Position numbers and translations under genes: made by a program
The notes under the pieces: model-generated
Database searches by the model: none
What the model saw: the letters and a program-made list of their open reading frames with translations, nothing else
Told to the model about the DNA's origin: nothing
Shown: piece by piece, positions 21,086 to 31,350 of the stretch
Position numbering within the stretch: position 1 is the first letter of the stretch
Layout of the letters: the number at the start of each line of letters is the position of its first letter
DNA from: Limanda limanda
Taxonomy: Eukaryota; Chordata; Actinopteri; Pleuronectiformes; Pleuronectidae
Length of the DNA: 64,000 nt
Assembly: GCF_963576545.1 (NCBI RefSeq)
Contig: NC_083645.1
Span: forward strand, 5,667,430 to 5,731,429
Direction of reading: 5' to 3'

Positions 21086-21512
21086 ACTAAAAGACCACCC
21101 ATTGGTGAGATAGGACTGTGATAACTCCCTATATGGTGAAATCCCCCAGTGATTCTTATGAGTACTGACAAGATTGAACTCTGGGTTCAAAAGGTGATAA
21201 GGCGATGTCATTATAAATTGTAGGTCAGAACCATTAATCCTTGCCTCACATCTGCCACTTAACTGTTTCAAGATGATTTGACAGATAGAGAACAAAGATC
21301 AGATGTGGGTAACTTCAGTAATTTGGCAACAAAGTTCATTCCTCTTGACAGGATTTTTGAATAAAACCTTTAAAATGGATGACCTTTTCAGGCAAGCAGC
21401 AGCTTTGCACTAAATAAATGGCTGCAGTGTTTTTCTCATGTACTGCACCTCTCATGTTGTGGTTTCAAAGCCTACAGTTGTACGCTCAGACCACTCACCT
21501 TTGAAACCAGTA

Positions 21513-22150
21513 TTAAAGGGCACATATTATGAAAATTCCACTTTTGTAGTGCTTCTACACGTTAATGTGGGTATCTGGCATGTCTACCGTCCCAAAAAAA
21601 CCCCCGTGATTTGTTGTGGTTCCTCTGTCAGAAACGATACGCTAGAGTGCGTCGAATGGGATTACGAGCTAAAAATACGTCATATTCACACCATGCCCAT
21701 GTAGGGAGTCTCGATACATGGCCTTGGACCACCCCCCACCATCATCTCAACGGCTCCTCCGTCTACCCGGGGAGAGACGGTGGAGCCCGAGCTCCACCGG
21801 CCAAAACTGTACAGAAAATAATGGTGCATTATTTCATTATAAAACCACTGTAAAAGTAAACAAAAAGTCCTTCAAAAAAAAAATGCCACCTTTCATGTTC
21901 TCCTATTACATATACAGAATATATATATATATAAATACATATATAAAAATCTTACATGTACAACCAATTTTTGAAAAGGGGATAAAGAGAGGCAGGTCAA
22001 TCTGAGGAGGGCTGTTTTAGACAGGGTAAAAAGGGTGCTGTTTTAAATGATCCTTGTGGTATTTTGACCAAAATATGTTACAGACATTTCATTAAGAGCC
22101 CAAGGAACCATATCAACTGTGGTAAAATGGGCATACGATGGATCCTTTAA
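21513..22150. mobile_element. MITE-like DNA transposon, copy 1
   Basis: The left end reads ttaaagggcacatattatg. The right end, on the minus strand, reads ttaaaggatccatcgtatgcccatttt. A second copy lies at 35603-36260 with the same internal order: gtgcttctacacgttaat, catgtctaccgtccc, gatttgttgtggttcctct, gaaacgatacgctaga, then gtcaatctgaggagggctg and accatatcaactgtgg. No transposase is encoded. A TTAA or TTTAAA target is suggested, but target duplications were not resolved. Confidence 0.7.
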
Positions 22151-22660
22151 TAGTATTGTTTTGAGTAGGATCGCCACTGCTTTATATTCCACTTCAGTGT
22201 TTTAAATCAAAGCTCACTGACAATGACAAATTTCCACTGCGGAGTGCCCTTTGCAGGCTCTTCACAGACTATATGGAGCTCAGCAGAGCAATGCAAGCTT
22301 AGCTTTAGAAGACGTGGAAAAGTCATTATTGTGCTTCGCACAGCAGATGAATATCTGCCCCACTAGTGAGAGCACCGACCTCCTTCTTTCTCTGTTGTCC
22401 ATCTCTCTACTGTCAAACAATGTAGAAGCTTTGAGTGCGGCAGAACAAGCTATCTCCATACATGCTGTGATAAGTGTGAACATACTTTAAGATTTTGAGG
22501 AAAACAACCAATATTACTTCCCTTATGTACTTATAAACGACTTGTATAGCCCTTTAGAGTTGTGATATTATTAACCAACTGTCTTTTAGATTGTCCTTCA
22601 TAAGGCTCGACTTTGACTTGAATTTATACAAACATAAAATCCCTATGAACTACATTTTTT
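22151..22660. other. no gene recognised
   Basis: The only notable frame (22251-22490, 79 codons) has no motif. Otherwise this is unremarkable AT-rich sequence. Confidence 0.4.
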
Positions 22661-22664
22661 CAGA

Positions 22665-22945
22665 CTTTTTTGTTTGTCTGGTCATGATACACCTGTTTAT
22701 CGCATTTTGTCAAGATTGGTCAATGTGAACGCGCTCCGGGGGTCTCGCTTGAGCCATTTTGCCACACCCATTGAAAATTACTCCAGAATACGTATATGAT
22801 CTGCAAAGTTTGGTAAGAATTTGAGCATGTTAAAGCCCTCAAAAAGCCAATTAATTTGCCTGAAAAAAATAAATTATAATAATAATCCTTACAATTTCAA
22901 TAGGGCTTCGCTGTCTGTTCAGTGCTAAGGCCCTAATAATGACAA
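22665..22945 (+). repeat. dispersed teleost repeat with AT-rich centre
   Basis: Phrases such as gagcatgttaaagccctcaa and the run ataataataatcctta followed by aatagggcttcgctg and gctaaggccctaataatg are familiar from a very common non-coding repeat of fish genomes. The superfamily cannot be given. Confidence 0.5.
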
Positions 22946-23399
22946 TAAGAAACGAAAATATCCACAAACCTTATGCCCTTATTAGCCAGTTGCTAAACAA
23001 CTAAAGGTATCCTTTTTCATTCATTTGCGAGGCCCGCCTGCCATTTTATCGATCAGCTTTTGTTTACCCTGAACTACCTTTTCAAAATAATAGTAAACTA
23101 TTTCTCCTACCGTCAACACCATTTCAAAATAAATGCATCAAATACCAACAGTGCATCTGTTCTGACACAATTAACACAGCATTCAGAAATATATATTTAT
23201 ATATAAAATACATTATAATAAAAAACAACGTGTTATTTAGGTCATTTACACAGCATTCACTGAACACAGCAGGGTAAGACAAATACACAACAAAATGGCA
23301 AAGGTGTAGCTGAGATTTCATTGATTGCTTTTTCAAACCATATTAGATATTTTCAAGCTAAGTCCACAGCTGTCTTTCTTGATCATACAGAAACCTTTT
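22946..23399. other. no gene recognised
   Basis: AT-rich sequence up to the tail of the L2 LINE. A short ATAT-rich stretch lies near 23190-23220. Confidence 0.4.
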
Positions 23400-23420
23400 A
23401 TCAATCAATCAATCAATCAA

Positions 23421-24144
23421 GATTTATTTGTATAGCCCACATTCACAAATCACAATTCGTCTCATAGGGCTTTAACATGGTGTGACATCCTATGTCCTTA
23501 ACCCTCAACAAGAGTAAGGAAAAATTACTAAAAACCCTTTTAACAGGTAAAAATATGTAGAAACCTCAGAGAGAGCCACATGTGAGGGATCCCTCTCCCA
23601 GGACGGACAGAAGTGCAATAGATGTCAAGTGTTTAAGAAAACATCATCAGGATTAAAGTTTTTAGCAGCATCGATGAGGGTAAACATTTTTTCAATACTA
23701 TATGTGAAGCAGTCCTGCTGCAATCATAGTCTCTGGTCAGCAGCAAGATCACGATCCAGCATCAGGATGGGATCCACTATAGTCCACAGTTATTATCAGC
23801 TGCCGCCTCGGTCGTGGTCCACCATCAGCCGATGCCAGCGCGACAAAGGATCCTCCATTACCACTACGATCAGCAGGCACGATACAGAATCCACAGAACT
23901 GGATCCACCATTGCGACCTCTGACGCGCGATCCACAATCATATCCATGGTGCGGCCACAGCTGTGGCCCTGCATCCGCGGGCGCTAAGGCACAGAAACTC
24001 CGGGAAAGGGGTCAAGTTAGTAACATGTACTGATGAGATAAGAATTACCTTGATGTGTTAGGGATGGAGAAAAGGAAGGAGAAGCAGGAGAGGCAGGAAA
24101 GAGAAGCTCCGTGTGTCTTGTGTCATAAATTACACTAATTAGCT
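23421..24144 (-). other. L2 3' UTR
   Basis: About 720 bp between the ORF2 stop and the tail. It is rich in gatcc-containing short motifs around 23750-23960. Parts of it are duplicated at 2478-2740 and 34955-35230. Confidence 0.7.
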
Positions 24145-25102
24145 CTAACTATAAGCTTTATCAAAAAGGAAGGTTTTGAGTCTACTTTTAAACGAACAGA
24201 GCGTGTCTGCTTCCCTAACTGAAAGTGAGAGATTATTCCACAGCAGTGGGGCTTGATGGCTAAAAGCTCTGGCTCCTACTCTACTTTTAGAGACTTTAGG
24301 GAAGACAAGTAAACCTGAATTCTGGGATCGGAGTGCTCTAGTAGGTTGATATGGTATTAACATCTCTTTAAGGTAAAAAGGTGCCATATCATTAAGGGCC
24401 TTGAAGGTGAGGAGGAGAATTTTAAATTCTATTCTTGATTTAACAGGAAGCCAGTGTAGCGATGCTAATACTGGGGAAATGTGCTCTCTTTTCTTAGTTC
24501 TTGTCAGGACACGTGCTGCAGCATTTTGGACCAGCTGCAGAGTCTTTAACGACTTACTGCTGGAGCCTGATAATAATGAATTACAATAGTCCAGTCTCGA
24601 TGTAACAAAGGCGTGGACTAGTTTTTCTGCATCTTTTTGCGAAAGGACATGTCTGATTTTTGAGATATTACGCAAGTGGAAAAAGGCGGTCCTAGAAATT
24701 TGTTTTAAGTGACTATTAAGGGACAAATCAGGATCGAAGATCACTCCCAAGTTCCTGACTGTTTCATTGGAAGCAAGGGCAATGTCATCTAGCGCAGCTA
24801 TATCATTAGATAATGTTTCTCTAAGGTGTTTAGGGCCGAGTATTATAACCTCAGTTTTATCTGAGTTTAATAAAAGAAAATTGCGGGTCATCCAGGTTTT
24901 TATGTCCTTGAGACATGCTCGAAGTTAATTGATTACTTTGATCAGGTTTTATTGACAAATATAACTGGGTGTCATCCGCATAACAGTGAAAATTTACCGA
25001 GTGTGTCCTGATAATGTTTCCTAGTGGAAGCATATATAATGAGAATAAAATTGGGCCGAGCACAGACCCCTGTGTAACACCATGGTTAACTTTGGTGCGC
25101 AC
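24145..25102 (-). pseudogene. L2 ORF2: reverse transcriptase palm end and C-terminus
   Basis: The first piece (25102-24857) has [20 protein letters not shown] and [12 protein letters not shown], the catalytic YADD. A frameshift near 24890 leads into the second piece (24891-24145) with [59 protein letters not shown] and RLKTFLFDKAYS, typical of the L2 C-terminal domain. The segment between 25285 and 25102 (the AFDTIDH-type Asp region) is present but shifted again. Confidence 0.9.
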
Positions 25103-26085
25103 AGATGACTCATCATTAATTTGTACGAATTGGGAGCGATCAGATTTAAACCAGTTTAGGGCCGTTCCTTTAATGTTAATTAATTGTTTTAGTCTTTGTA
25201 ATCAAATTTGATGGTCAATTGTGTCGAATGCTGCACTGAGATCTAACAGAACGAGGACAGACACAAGTCCCTGATCTGAAGCTATTAGAAGGTCATTAGT
25301 GACTTTTGCCAGGGCTGTCTCTGTGCTGTGATTGGTTCTAAACCCAGACTGAAAGTCTTTATATATATAATTTTTTCCTGGAGAAACTCACACAGCTGAT
25401 TGGCTACAACTTTTTCTAAGATTTTAGAGAGGAAGGGGAGATTGGATATTGGCCTGTAATTTGCTAAAACCTCTGGGTCTAGGGTGGGTTTTTTGAGTAG
25501 GGGTTTGATTACAGCTATTTTAAAAGACTGTGGTACATAACCTGATGATAATGACAGATTTATTGTGTTAAGTAACGAACTATCTATTAGGTGCAGAATT
25601 TCTTTAGGTAATTTAGTTGGAATCGGATCTAAGATACAGGTTGTTGGTTTAGAACCTGAGATTATTTTGGTAAACTGATCACGGGTGATCAGAGAGAAGC
25701 TGTCTAAGTAATGGGAAGGATTCTCAGCCGTTTCTGAGATCTCTGTTGTTGGGAGGGTATTAGTGCCAATTGAGGGCAGGAGATGGTTGATTTTATTTCT
25801 AATAGTTAGAATTTTATCATTAAAAAAGGTCATAAAGATATTGCTATTTAGGGATCGAGGAATACTGGGTTCGGTGGAGGTGTGACTCTCTGTCAGCCTG
25901 GCTACAGTGCTGAAGAGAAACCTTGGGTTGTTTTTATTCTCTTCTATTAGTTTTGAATAATAGGCAGCTCTTGCTTTGTGGAGAGCCTTTTTATATTCTT
26001 TAACACTACTCTTCCAGTCTAGGAGATTTTCAACACTGTTGCTGGAGCGCCACTTCCTTTCTAATTTTCTTGATATTTGTTTCAA
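25103..26085 (-). pseudogene. L2 ORF2: linker and reverse transcriptase fingers
   Basis: The minus-strand frame from 26085 contains KQISRKLERKWRSS, ARAAYYSKLIEENKNNPRFL, CILDPIPTKLPKE, NYRPISNLPFLSKILEK and [10 protein letters not shown]. The last motifs are reverse transcriptase fingers. After IIYIKTF near 25370 the frame shifts within a TATA-rich run. The following palm sequence, including [12 protein letters not shown] and [12 protein letters not shown] residues, can be followed only in another frame to about 25160. Confidence 0.88.
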
Positions 26086-26101
26086 CTCATGTGTCTTGGA
26101 A

Positions 26102-27205
26102 TTATACCACGGAGCTAATTGACTGTTTTACACATTTCTTTTTTAGAGGCGCTATTGAGTCTAATGTTAATCGTAACGAGTCTGCAGAGCTATCTACGAG
26201 GTGGTCAATCTCAATAGAGCTCGGGTTTTTAAAGAATTTGTTGTTTATGTCGACGGATAATACGGGTTTAAATGTAATCGGAATTATTTCCTTAAATTTA
26301 GCTTTAGCACTATCAGGTAGACATCTAGAAAATGAGTTTTTTATTAGGGGCATATATTCAGATAATGAAAAATCGAAGGTTATTAAATTATGGTCTGATA
26401 GTACTGTTAAATGTTCAATTTTGACACCGTATGATAATACAAGGTCAAGTGTGTGGTTACGACAATGAGTAGGTTGATGTACACACTGACTAAAACCAAT
26501 TGAGTCTAGTATTGAAATAAATGCTACGCTCAGGCTATCTTTATTATTGTCAACATGAATATTAAAGTCACCAACAATAATAATTTTATCGGTCTTTAGG
26601 ACTAGGTTTGATAAAAACTCAGGGAATTCTGTTAGAAATTCAGTATAAGCCCCAGGAGCACGATAAACTACAGCAAATATGATTGGCTGTTGGTGTTTCC
26701 TGGATTGACGTGGAAGATTAAGAACAAGACATTCAAATGAGTTGTAGCTGAGTTTAGGTTTAGGATTAATTGATAGACTGGAGTTAAAAATAGCAGCAAC
26801 TCCACCTCCTCGCCCGAGTTCCCTGGGAACGTGTGAATTTATATGACTAGGGGGAGTAGATTCATTTAAACTGACATATTCATCAGGATGCAGCCACGTC
26901 TCAGTAAGGGACAATAAATCTATATTGTAGTCTGAGACTAGTTCATTAACTAAAATAGCCTTTGAGGACAGTGATCTTATGTTTAAAAGACCACATTTGA
27001 AAGTCTTAGTTTCCTGTGTTGTTCCAGAGGTTGTGTTAATTTGTATAAGATTATTGTGAGTTCTCGCTCTGTTATTGTTTAATTTAAATAATTGAATCGG
27101 ACGGTAGACAGAGACAGTCTCTATGCGGTTGGGTGACTGATCCAGAGGGAGCGCAGAGAAGTGTTTAGCACTGCAGCTCTGCTTCCTGGTCCCAACTCTG
27201 GGTTG
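26102..27205 (-). pseudogene. L2 ORF2: endonuclease domain
   Basis: The APE-type endonuclease makes the priming nick. The frame runs open from just after the ORF1 stop at 27206 with no early Met. It shows [30 protein letters not shown] (Glu), [37 protein letters not shown] and [12 protein letters not shown]. All expected motifs are present. A frameshift near 26110 separates it from the reverse transcriptase. The endonuclease is in the same frame as ORF1, with one TGA between them. Confidence 0.9.
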
Positions 27206-28090
27206 TCATGTAATAGACTGGGTAATATTCCTAGATAAGAGAGCTGCTCCATCCCAAGTGGGATGAACGCCGTCTCTCCTAACAAGACCAGGTTTACTCC
27301 AAAAAGTTTGCCAATTATCTACAAAGCCCACACCATTTACAGGACACCACCTCGACAGCCAGCGGTTAAAAGACAGCATGCGACTAAACATGTCATCACC
27401 TGTTGTGTTAGGGAGAGGGCCAGAGAAAATTACTGTGTCCGACATCGTTTTTGCAAAAGCACACACAGACTCAACATTAACTTTAGTGATCTCCGACATA
27501 CGAAGCCGGGAGTCGTTGCTGCCGACGTGAATTACGATTTTACTGTATTTGCGATTAGTTTTAGCCAGCAGCTTCAATTTGGATTCGATGTCGCCGGCTC
27601 TGGCCCCCGGGATAAAATTGACTATGGTCGCTGGTGTTGCTAACCTCACGTTTCTGAGAACCGAGTCGCCAATAACCAGAGTTTGTTTCTCAGCGGGTGC
27701 GTCGCTGAGTGGAGAAAATCTATTTGAAACGTGAGCTGGTGGGTCTTTAATCGTGGGCTTTCTAAGGGTAGCACTATGCCCCCTCCGGACCGTCACCCAG
27801 CCGCCCTGGGCTCCCGGCTGCCCGGGGCAGGTCGAGGGACTGCTAGCGGCTAGCACGGGCCGGCTAACTACAGCTAACGGGGGTTCTAAGCTGAGGAGCC
27901 GAGCTTCTAAGTCGCTAAGCCTCGCCTCCATCGCTACCAACATACTACATTTATTACATTTACCACTACTGTTAATGGAGGCGGAGGAGTAAGTAAACAT
28001 GAGACACTCGGAGCGAGAGGGAGAGAGAGAACACATCGCTGCTAAAACTACGAGGGTGAGATTTAAACAGAACACAGACTCACAAAGCAC
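27206..28090 (-). CDS. L2 ORF1: coiled coil plus SGNH esterase
   Basis: The 294-codon frame has a Cys pair (GKCNKCSM, about residues 44-51), a short coiled coil ([16 protein letters not shown], 54-69), a Pro/Ser-rich linker, and an SGNH hydrolase domain. The esterase motifs are [10 protein letters not shown] (Ser143), a Gly at 166, VGSNDSR (Asn192) and DGVHPTWDG (Asp273, His276). This domain is known in ORF1 of some CR1/L2 LINEs; its role there is thought to involve membranes or lipids but is not settled. All catalytic positions are kept. Translation probably starts at Met31 or later, since the first 30 codons look like 5' UTR. The frame is uninterrupted. Confidence 0.88.
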   Translation of the reverse strand: MLCESVFCLNLTLVVLAAMCSLSPSRSECLMFTYSSASINSSGKCNKCSMLVAMEARLSDLEARLLSLEPPLAVVSRPVLAASSPSTCPGQPGAQGGWVTVRRGHSATLRKPTIKDPPAHVSNRFSPLSDAPAEKQTLVIGDSVLRNVRLATPATIVNFIPGARAGDIESKLKLLAKTNRKYSKIVIHVGSNDSRLRMSEITKVNVESVCAFAKTMSDTVIFSGPLPNTTGDDMFSRMLSFNRWLSRWCPVNGVGFVDNWQTFWSKPGLVRRDGVHPTWDGAALLSRNITQSIT

Positions 28091-28245
28091 CAGAGTGTAG
28101 GGGCTGGTATGTGAGGGTGCTTAACTATATACCATGGATTTTAGCCGTAGTACAACAGAAAGACAGCTGTGTTTTAGCGGAGGAGCTAATTCAGATAGCG
28201 ACTACACCACCCGTGGCAATAACAGGAAGTGACGCAGCACGCTAC
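28091..28245 (-). other. L2 5' UTR
   Basis: GC-richer sequence upstream of ORF1 extending to about 28245, where the composition changes back to AT-rich. It is likely the internal promoter region. Confidence 0.45.
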
Positions 28246-29311
28246 TACTTTATACGAGTTTGAATAAAAAAGTATATGATAGCACACAATATAAACAGCT
28301 ATAGAGTTCTGGGTGATAATTCTAGATACAAAACATTTACAAAATGTTGTAAAATATATAATTCATTATCTTACCTGAGTAATATGTAGTAGTTATGAGA
28401 GTGAGTGCCAGACCAAAGCTGGACTGTAAAAGTCCCATGTTCTACACTCTGGACTACAATGAAAGCATTGTTTGGACAGAAAGCCCCTTAGGACCACAAT
28501 CTTTTGTAGCAATTTGAGGCAAACAGAGATGATAAATGTGCCCTCAGCTACAAATAGAAATGCGCCCATCATCACATGTCCCTCTGTAGCTGTTAGTGCA
28601 TTTCAATCTTAGTTTTTTAGGGACATTTAATATCAGTCATATTATGACTATTTTATAGTTGCTATGTTTTTATGATATATAATTTCCTGTTTAATTTTGT
28701 AAACTCACCTTCTCTCTTTTCAGATACCTTCACTTCCTGCCTTTGTTCCTTCCTTGCTACACTGAGGCTGGGTCTGTAATCACTCGCTCACTATGTAGTG
28801 AGTTCACCACCATAGTGGTGTCCATTTGTTTAGTGAAGTTTGCTATACACTACATAGTACACTCATTGTTTCCCACAATACATCATGGAGTACCCCTGAC
28901 CAGTGTAAAACAGTATCAGTATCAATGTTTCTCACGAAAGCATTAAGCTGTGGCTCTCCACCAACAGCTGTCCATTCATCCAGCTGGAGTGAAAAGGCTT
29001 CACCGTTTTCCCACAACTTGATCAAAAATGTCTGGTCCCATCGTATCTATTCTTTGGCAAGAGTGTCATTTGACAAATGAACAGTGAAAATGGTTGTGTT
29101 TTAGGTGTCTAATGGTGTTGACACCAACCACCTTTGGTTTAAAAATTGAAAGTTGTGAGGTATCAAACCATAGCTCAGTAGCTTAGCACATGGTAGATGC
29201 GTAGATGTAGTTTAACTTGTTTGAGGTTAAGGTTTTATTTTTTTCAATATTGGATCATGTTTTGTCCCACTTCTCAAGAATCAGTCATTACATTTTGTAA
29301 ACACTGCATTC
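28246..29311. other. no gene recognised
   Basis: AT-rich sequence with a palindromic-looking acatttacaaaatgtt near 28330. Around 28790-28860, cactatgtagtgagttc and tacactacatagtacac form an imperfect inverted repeat common in fish non-coding repeats. No gene is supported. Confidence 0.4.
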
Positions 29312-29316
29312 TTATC

Positions 29317-29940
29317 TGTAACAGACCCCCGCTTCTCCAAACACAACGCTGAGTTTCTTTACTGATGTTTACACGGCTCTTTATTGTTCACTTCATCCTT
29401 GCTGTAAATACACCGTAAAACTGGAATGACAGTTACAAGTACACAATATTTTAATCCATAAAACAAAACACAAATGTTAAAATACAATAAACAAAAAAAT
29501 CACCACGTGAGACAGATCTGATGCTTTAACGTGACATAGTGACTCCCTTCCGCGCTACCTGCAGCAAAGTGAATGGGACCACCTTCCTTACCTCGTTCTG
29601 CTGGCGAGGGGTGTTAAACTATAGTTGTTTGGTTCGTTAGGTTTTGAGAAATGCCGCACAGCCGGCATCCGGTCTGGTTCCTGCTTCTATCCATGTGCCG
29701 GGCTGTACGGCAGGTATCTTATTGCACTGGGGCGGAAGCGAGGGATCTGGTGCGTCGATTAAAACCGTCCACTCCTTAAACTGCAGGTATTTATTGAGGG
29801 GAGTCGCTACGTGTAAAAGACAACAAAATAAAACTGAAAATAACCCACAACCTAGTTGAACATAAAAACAAAATAAGCCCAACCCAAAACAACAGAATAA
29901 AACAGTTTGCATAAACTGGTCGGTTTAGCAGACAGTCACA
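29317..29940 (-). mobile_element. solo LTR with 5-bp target duplication
   Basis: The element starts TGTAACAGACC and ends GACAGTCACA on the plus strand, flanked by identical TTATC at 29312-29316 and 29941-29945. The length is 624 bp. Polyadenylation signals AATAAA lie on the minus strand (for example at about 29380, roughly 60 bp from the 3' end), so it is oriented minus. No internal retroelement sequence is adjacent, which fits recombination between two LTRs. The superfamily (Gypsy or endogenous retrovirus) is not decided. Confidence 0.75.
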
Positions 29941-30379
29941 TTATCGTTTGATGCACAGTTGCGATCCCTGAAAAGATACAGATGGAACACAAATGTAGTT
30001 GGAGCATTAACAGTACACAACTGGCTCAAACAACTTGCTCTGGTCAGTTATTGGTGTCACTGAATGTTCACACCTGGGGAAGATGGGGTCTCAATGGGTG
30101 TGGATATCTTGGAGGTGGTTCACAAGAGACCTCCACCTTGCCATTTTTTCCGGTCCATATTCTGAAGATGTAGCAGTCTAGTACATATGGTGTATCATGT
30201 TGCACTACTTTTGCAGGTGTATATTTTTGCATATAAATAGTTTATTTTTTTAGTATTATTTAGTATATTCTTTTCTATATTTATTTTAATTTACATTTTT
30301 TGCTTGTGTAAATATTTTGAGCATTGCTAGAAGAGAGCCTGCGACCCAAGCATTTTGTTGCCAGCGACTTCTATATGTA

Positions 30380-30745
30380 ACTCTATTTATTTTTTGGGAT
30401 TTTTGGTTTTGGTTTTATTATGGATTTTTTTGGTTTATGGTCTTTTCCTGTGTCTCCCTGTGTTTAGGTCTGTGTTTGGATTTGTGTTCTCCCCGAGTTT
30501 TCAGTTTGCTGTTTTATTTTGTATTTTCTCCTCCTTGTGTGTTTTCACCTTTACTTCCTTTCTTTGTCCAGTTTCCACCCCCCTGGTGATTGTCAGCACC
30601 TGGTCCTCATGTTTTTCCACCTGTTTCCAATTACCCCTGCCTCCCCTGTGTATATAAGTCCGTGTGCTTCCCTTTGTCAGATAATTGTCTTCATGCTGCC
30701 TCACGTCACCAACCTCTATCCTACACTTGTAGGCATGAGAAAATA
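30380..30745 (+). repeat. teleost repeat with LTR-like TATA region
   Basis: A pyrimidine-rich run (ctccctgtgtttaggtctg, gttttcagtttgctgtttta) leads to cctgtgtatataagtccgtg and then ctcacgtcacc. This order is common in fish LTR-type repeats. Ends were not located. The open frames here are Phe/Cys-rich and not convincing as genes. Confidence 0.35.
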
Positions 30746-31131
30746 AAATTTATATCACACCATAAGGACAGTTTTGGAGACTTCATCAGTCCACTGAACA
30801 CAATTAGTTTGGCCTTTTTATGTCCTCGGTTAACATCTTTTCGTATATTCTCACCGCCAAGTTATCATGTTTAGCAACTTACATATTTACATTCACATTA
30901 AAACTTCTCCAACTGCAAACACATCCAGAATTTTAAGGGGTCATGAGAGATCATTCTGGTCTCAAAATAAAATTGGTTCTTCTGGTATAATCTGTGTCTT
31001 CCTCTCTGTCCCGGTCTCTCTCTCAACACAACTACAGTTACAGTTACAGTTACAATTAATCCTGGTATTTGACGCCTTGAAAGTAATATATATACCACTG
31101 TTGTGCGCCGTAGAGAAAGGTCGCACTGACA
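30746..31131. other. no gene recognised
   Basis: AT-rich flank of the Rex1-like LINE with a small (cagtta)n repeat at about 31032-31052. Confidence 0.4.
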
Positions 31132-31350
31132 ATGGCTCCGCATGCACTATGCAGTTTTATGTTTATTTCACTTTTCCTTGTTTGTTTTTTTGTACACACT
31201 GCACTGTCGCTCATTCAGTATGATCGACTCGCACTTTTGGATATACGTTCGTCGCTAAATACGGACTTTTTCTCAACTTACCGGAGTGTTTGCTGCGACT
31301 CCTTTGTTCTACCGCGACTCCTTTGTTCTACCGCCGCTGTGTTTACCAAT
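31132..31350 (+). pseudogene. N-terminal part of the Rex1-like ORF
   Basis: The frame opens MAPHALCSFMFISLFLVCFF and includes IQYDRLALLDIRSSL. It runs into a tandem 19-bp duplication (31295-31313 and 31314-31332), which shifts it out of the frame of the long downstream ORF. Without one copy of the 19 bp the two frames would be continuous. Confidence 0.65.

Larger units (their letters stand above)
23400..28245 (-). mobile_element. L2 (Maui-type) LINE, nearly full length
   Basis: On the minus strand the order is 5' UTR, ORF1 with an SGNH hydrolase, ORF2 with endonuclease and reverse transcriptase, 3' UTR, and a (TTGA)n tail at 23400-23420. The 3' end phrase gggctatacaaataaatctt just before the tail is typical of fish L2 elements. 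At about 4.85 kb it is close to full length. It is inactive, because ORF2 has several frameshifts. No target duplication was recognised. Confidence 0.9.

Noticed and set aside
27263..27992. plus-strand frames opposite the L2 ORF1
   Set aside because: Shadows of the GC-rich SGNH-esterase ORF on the other strand.
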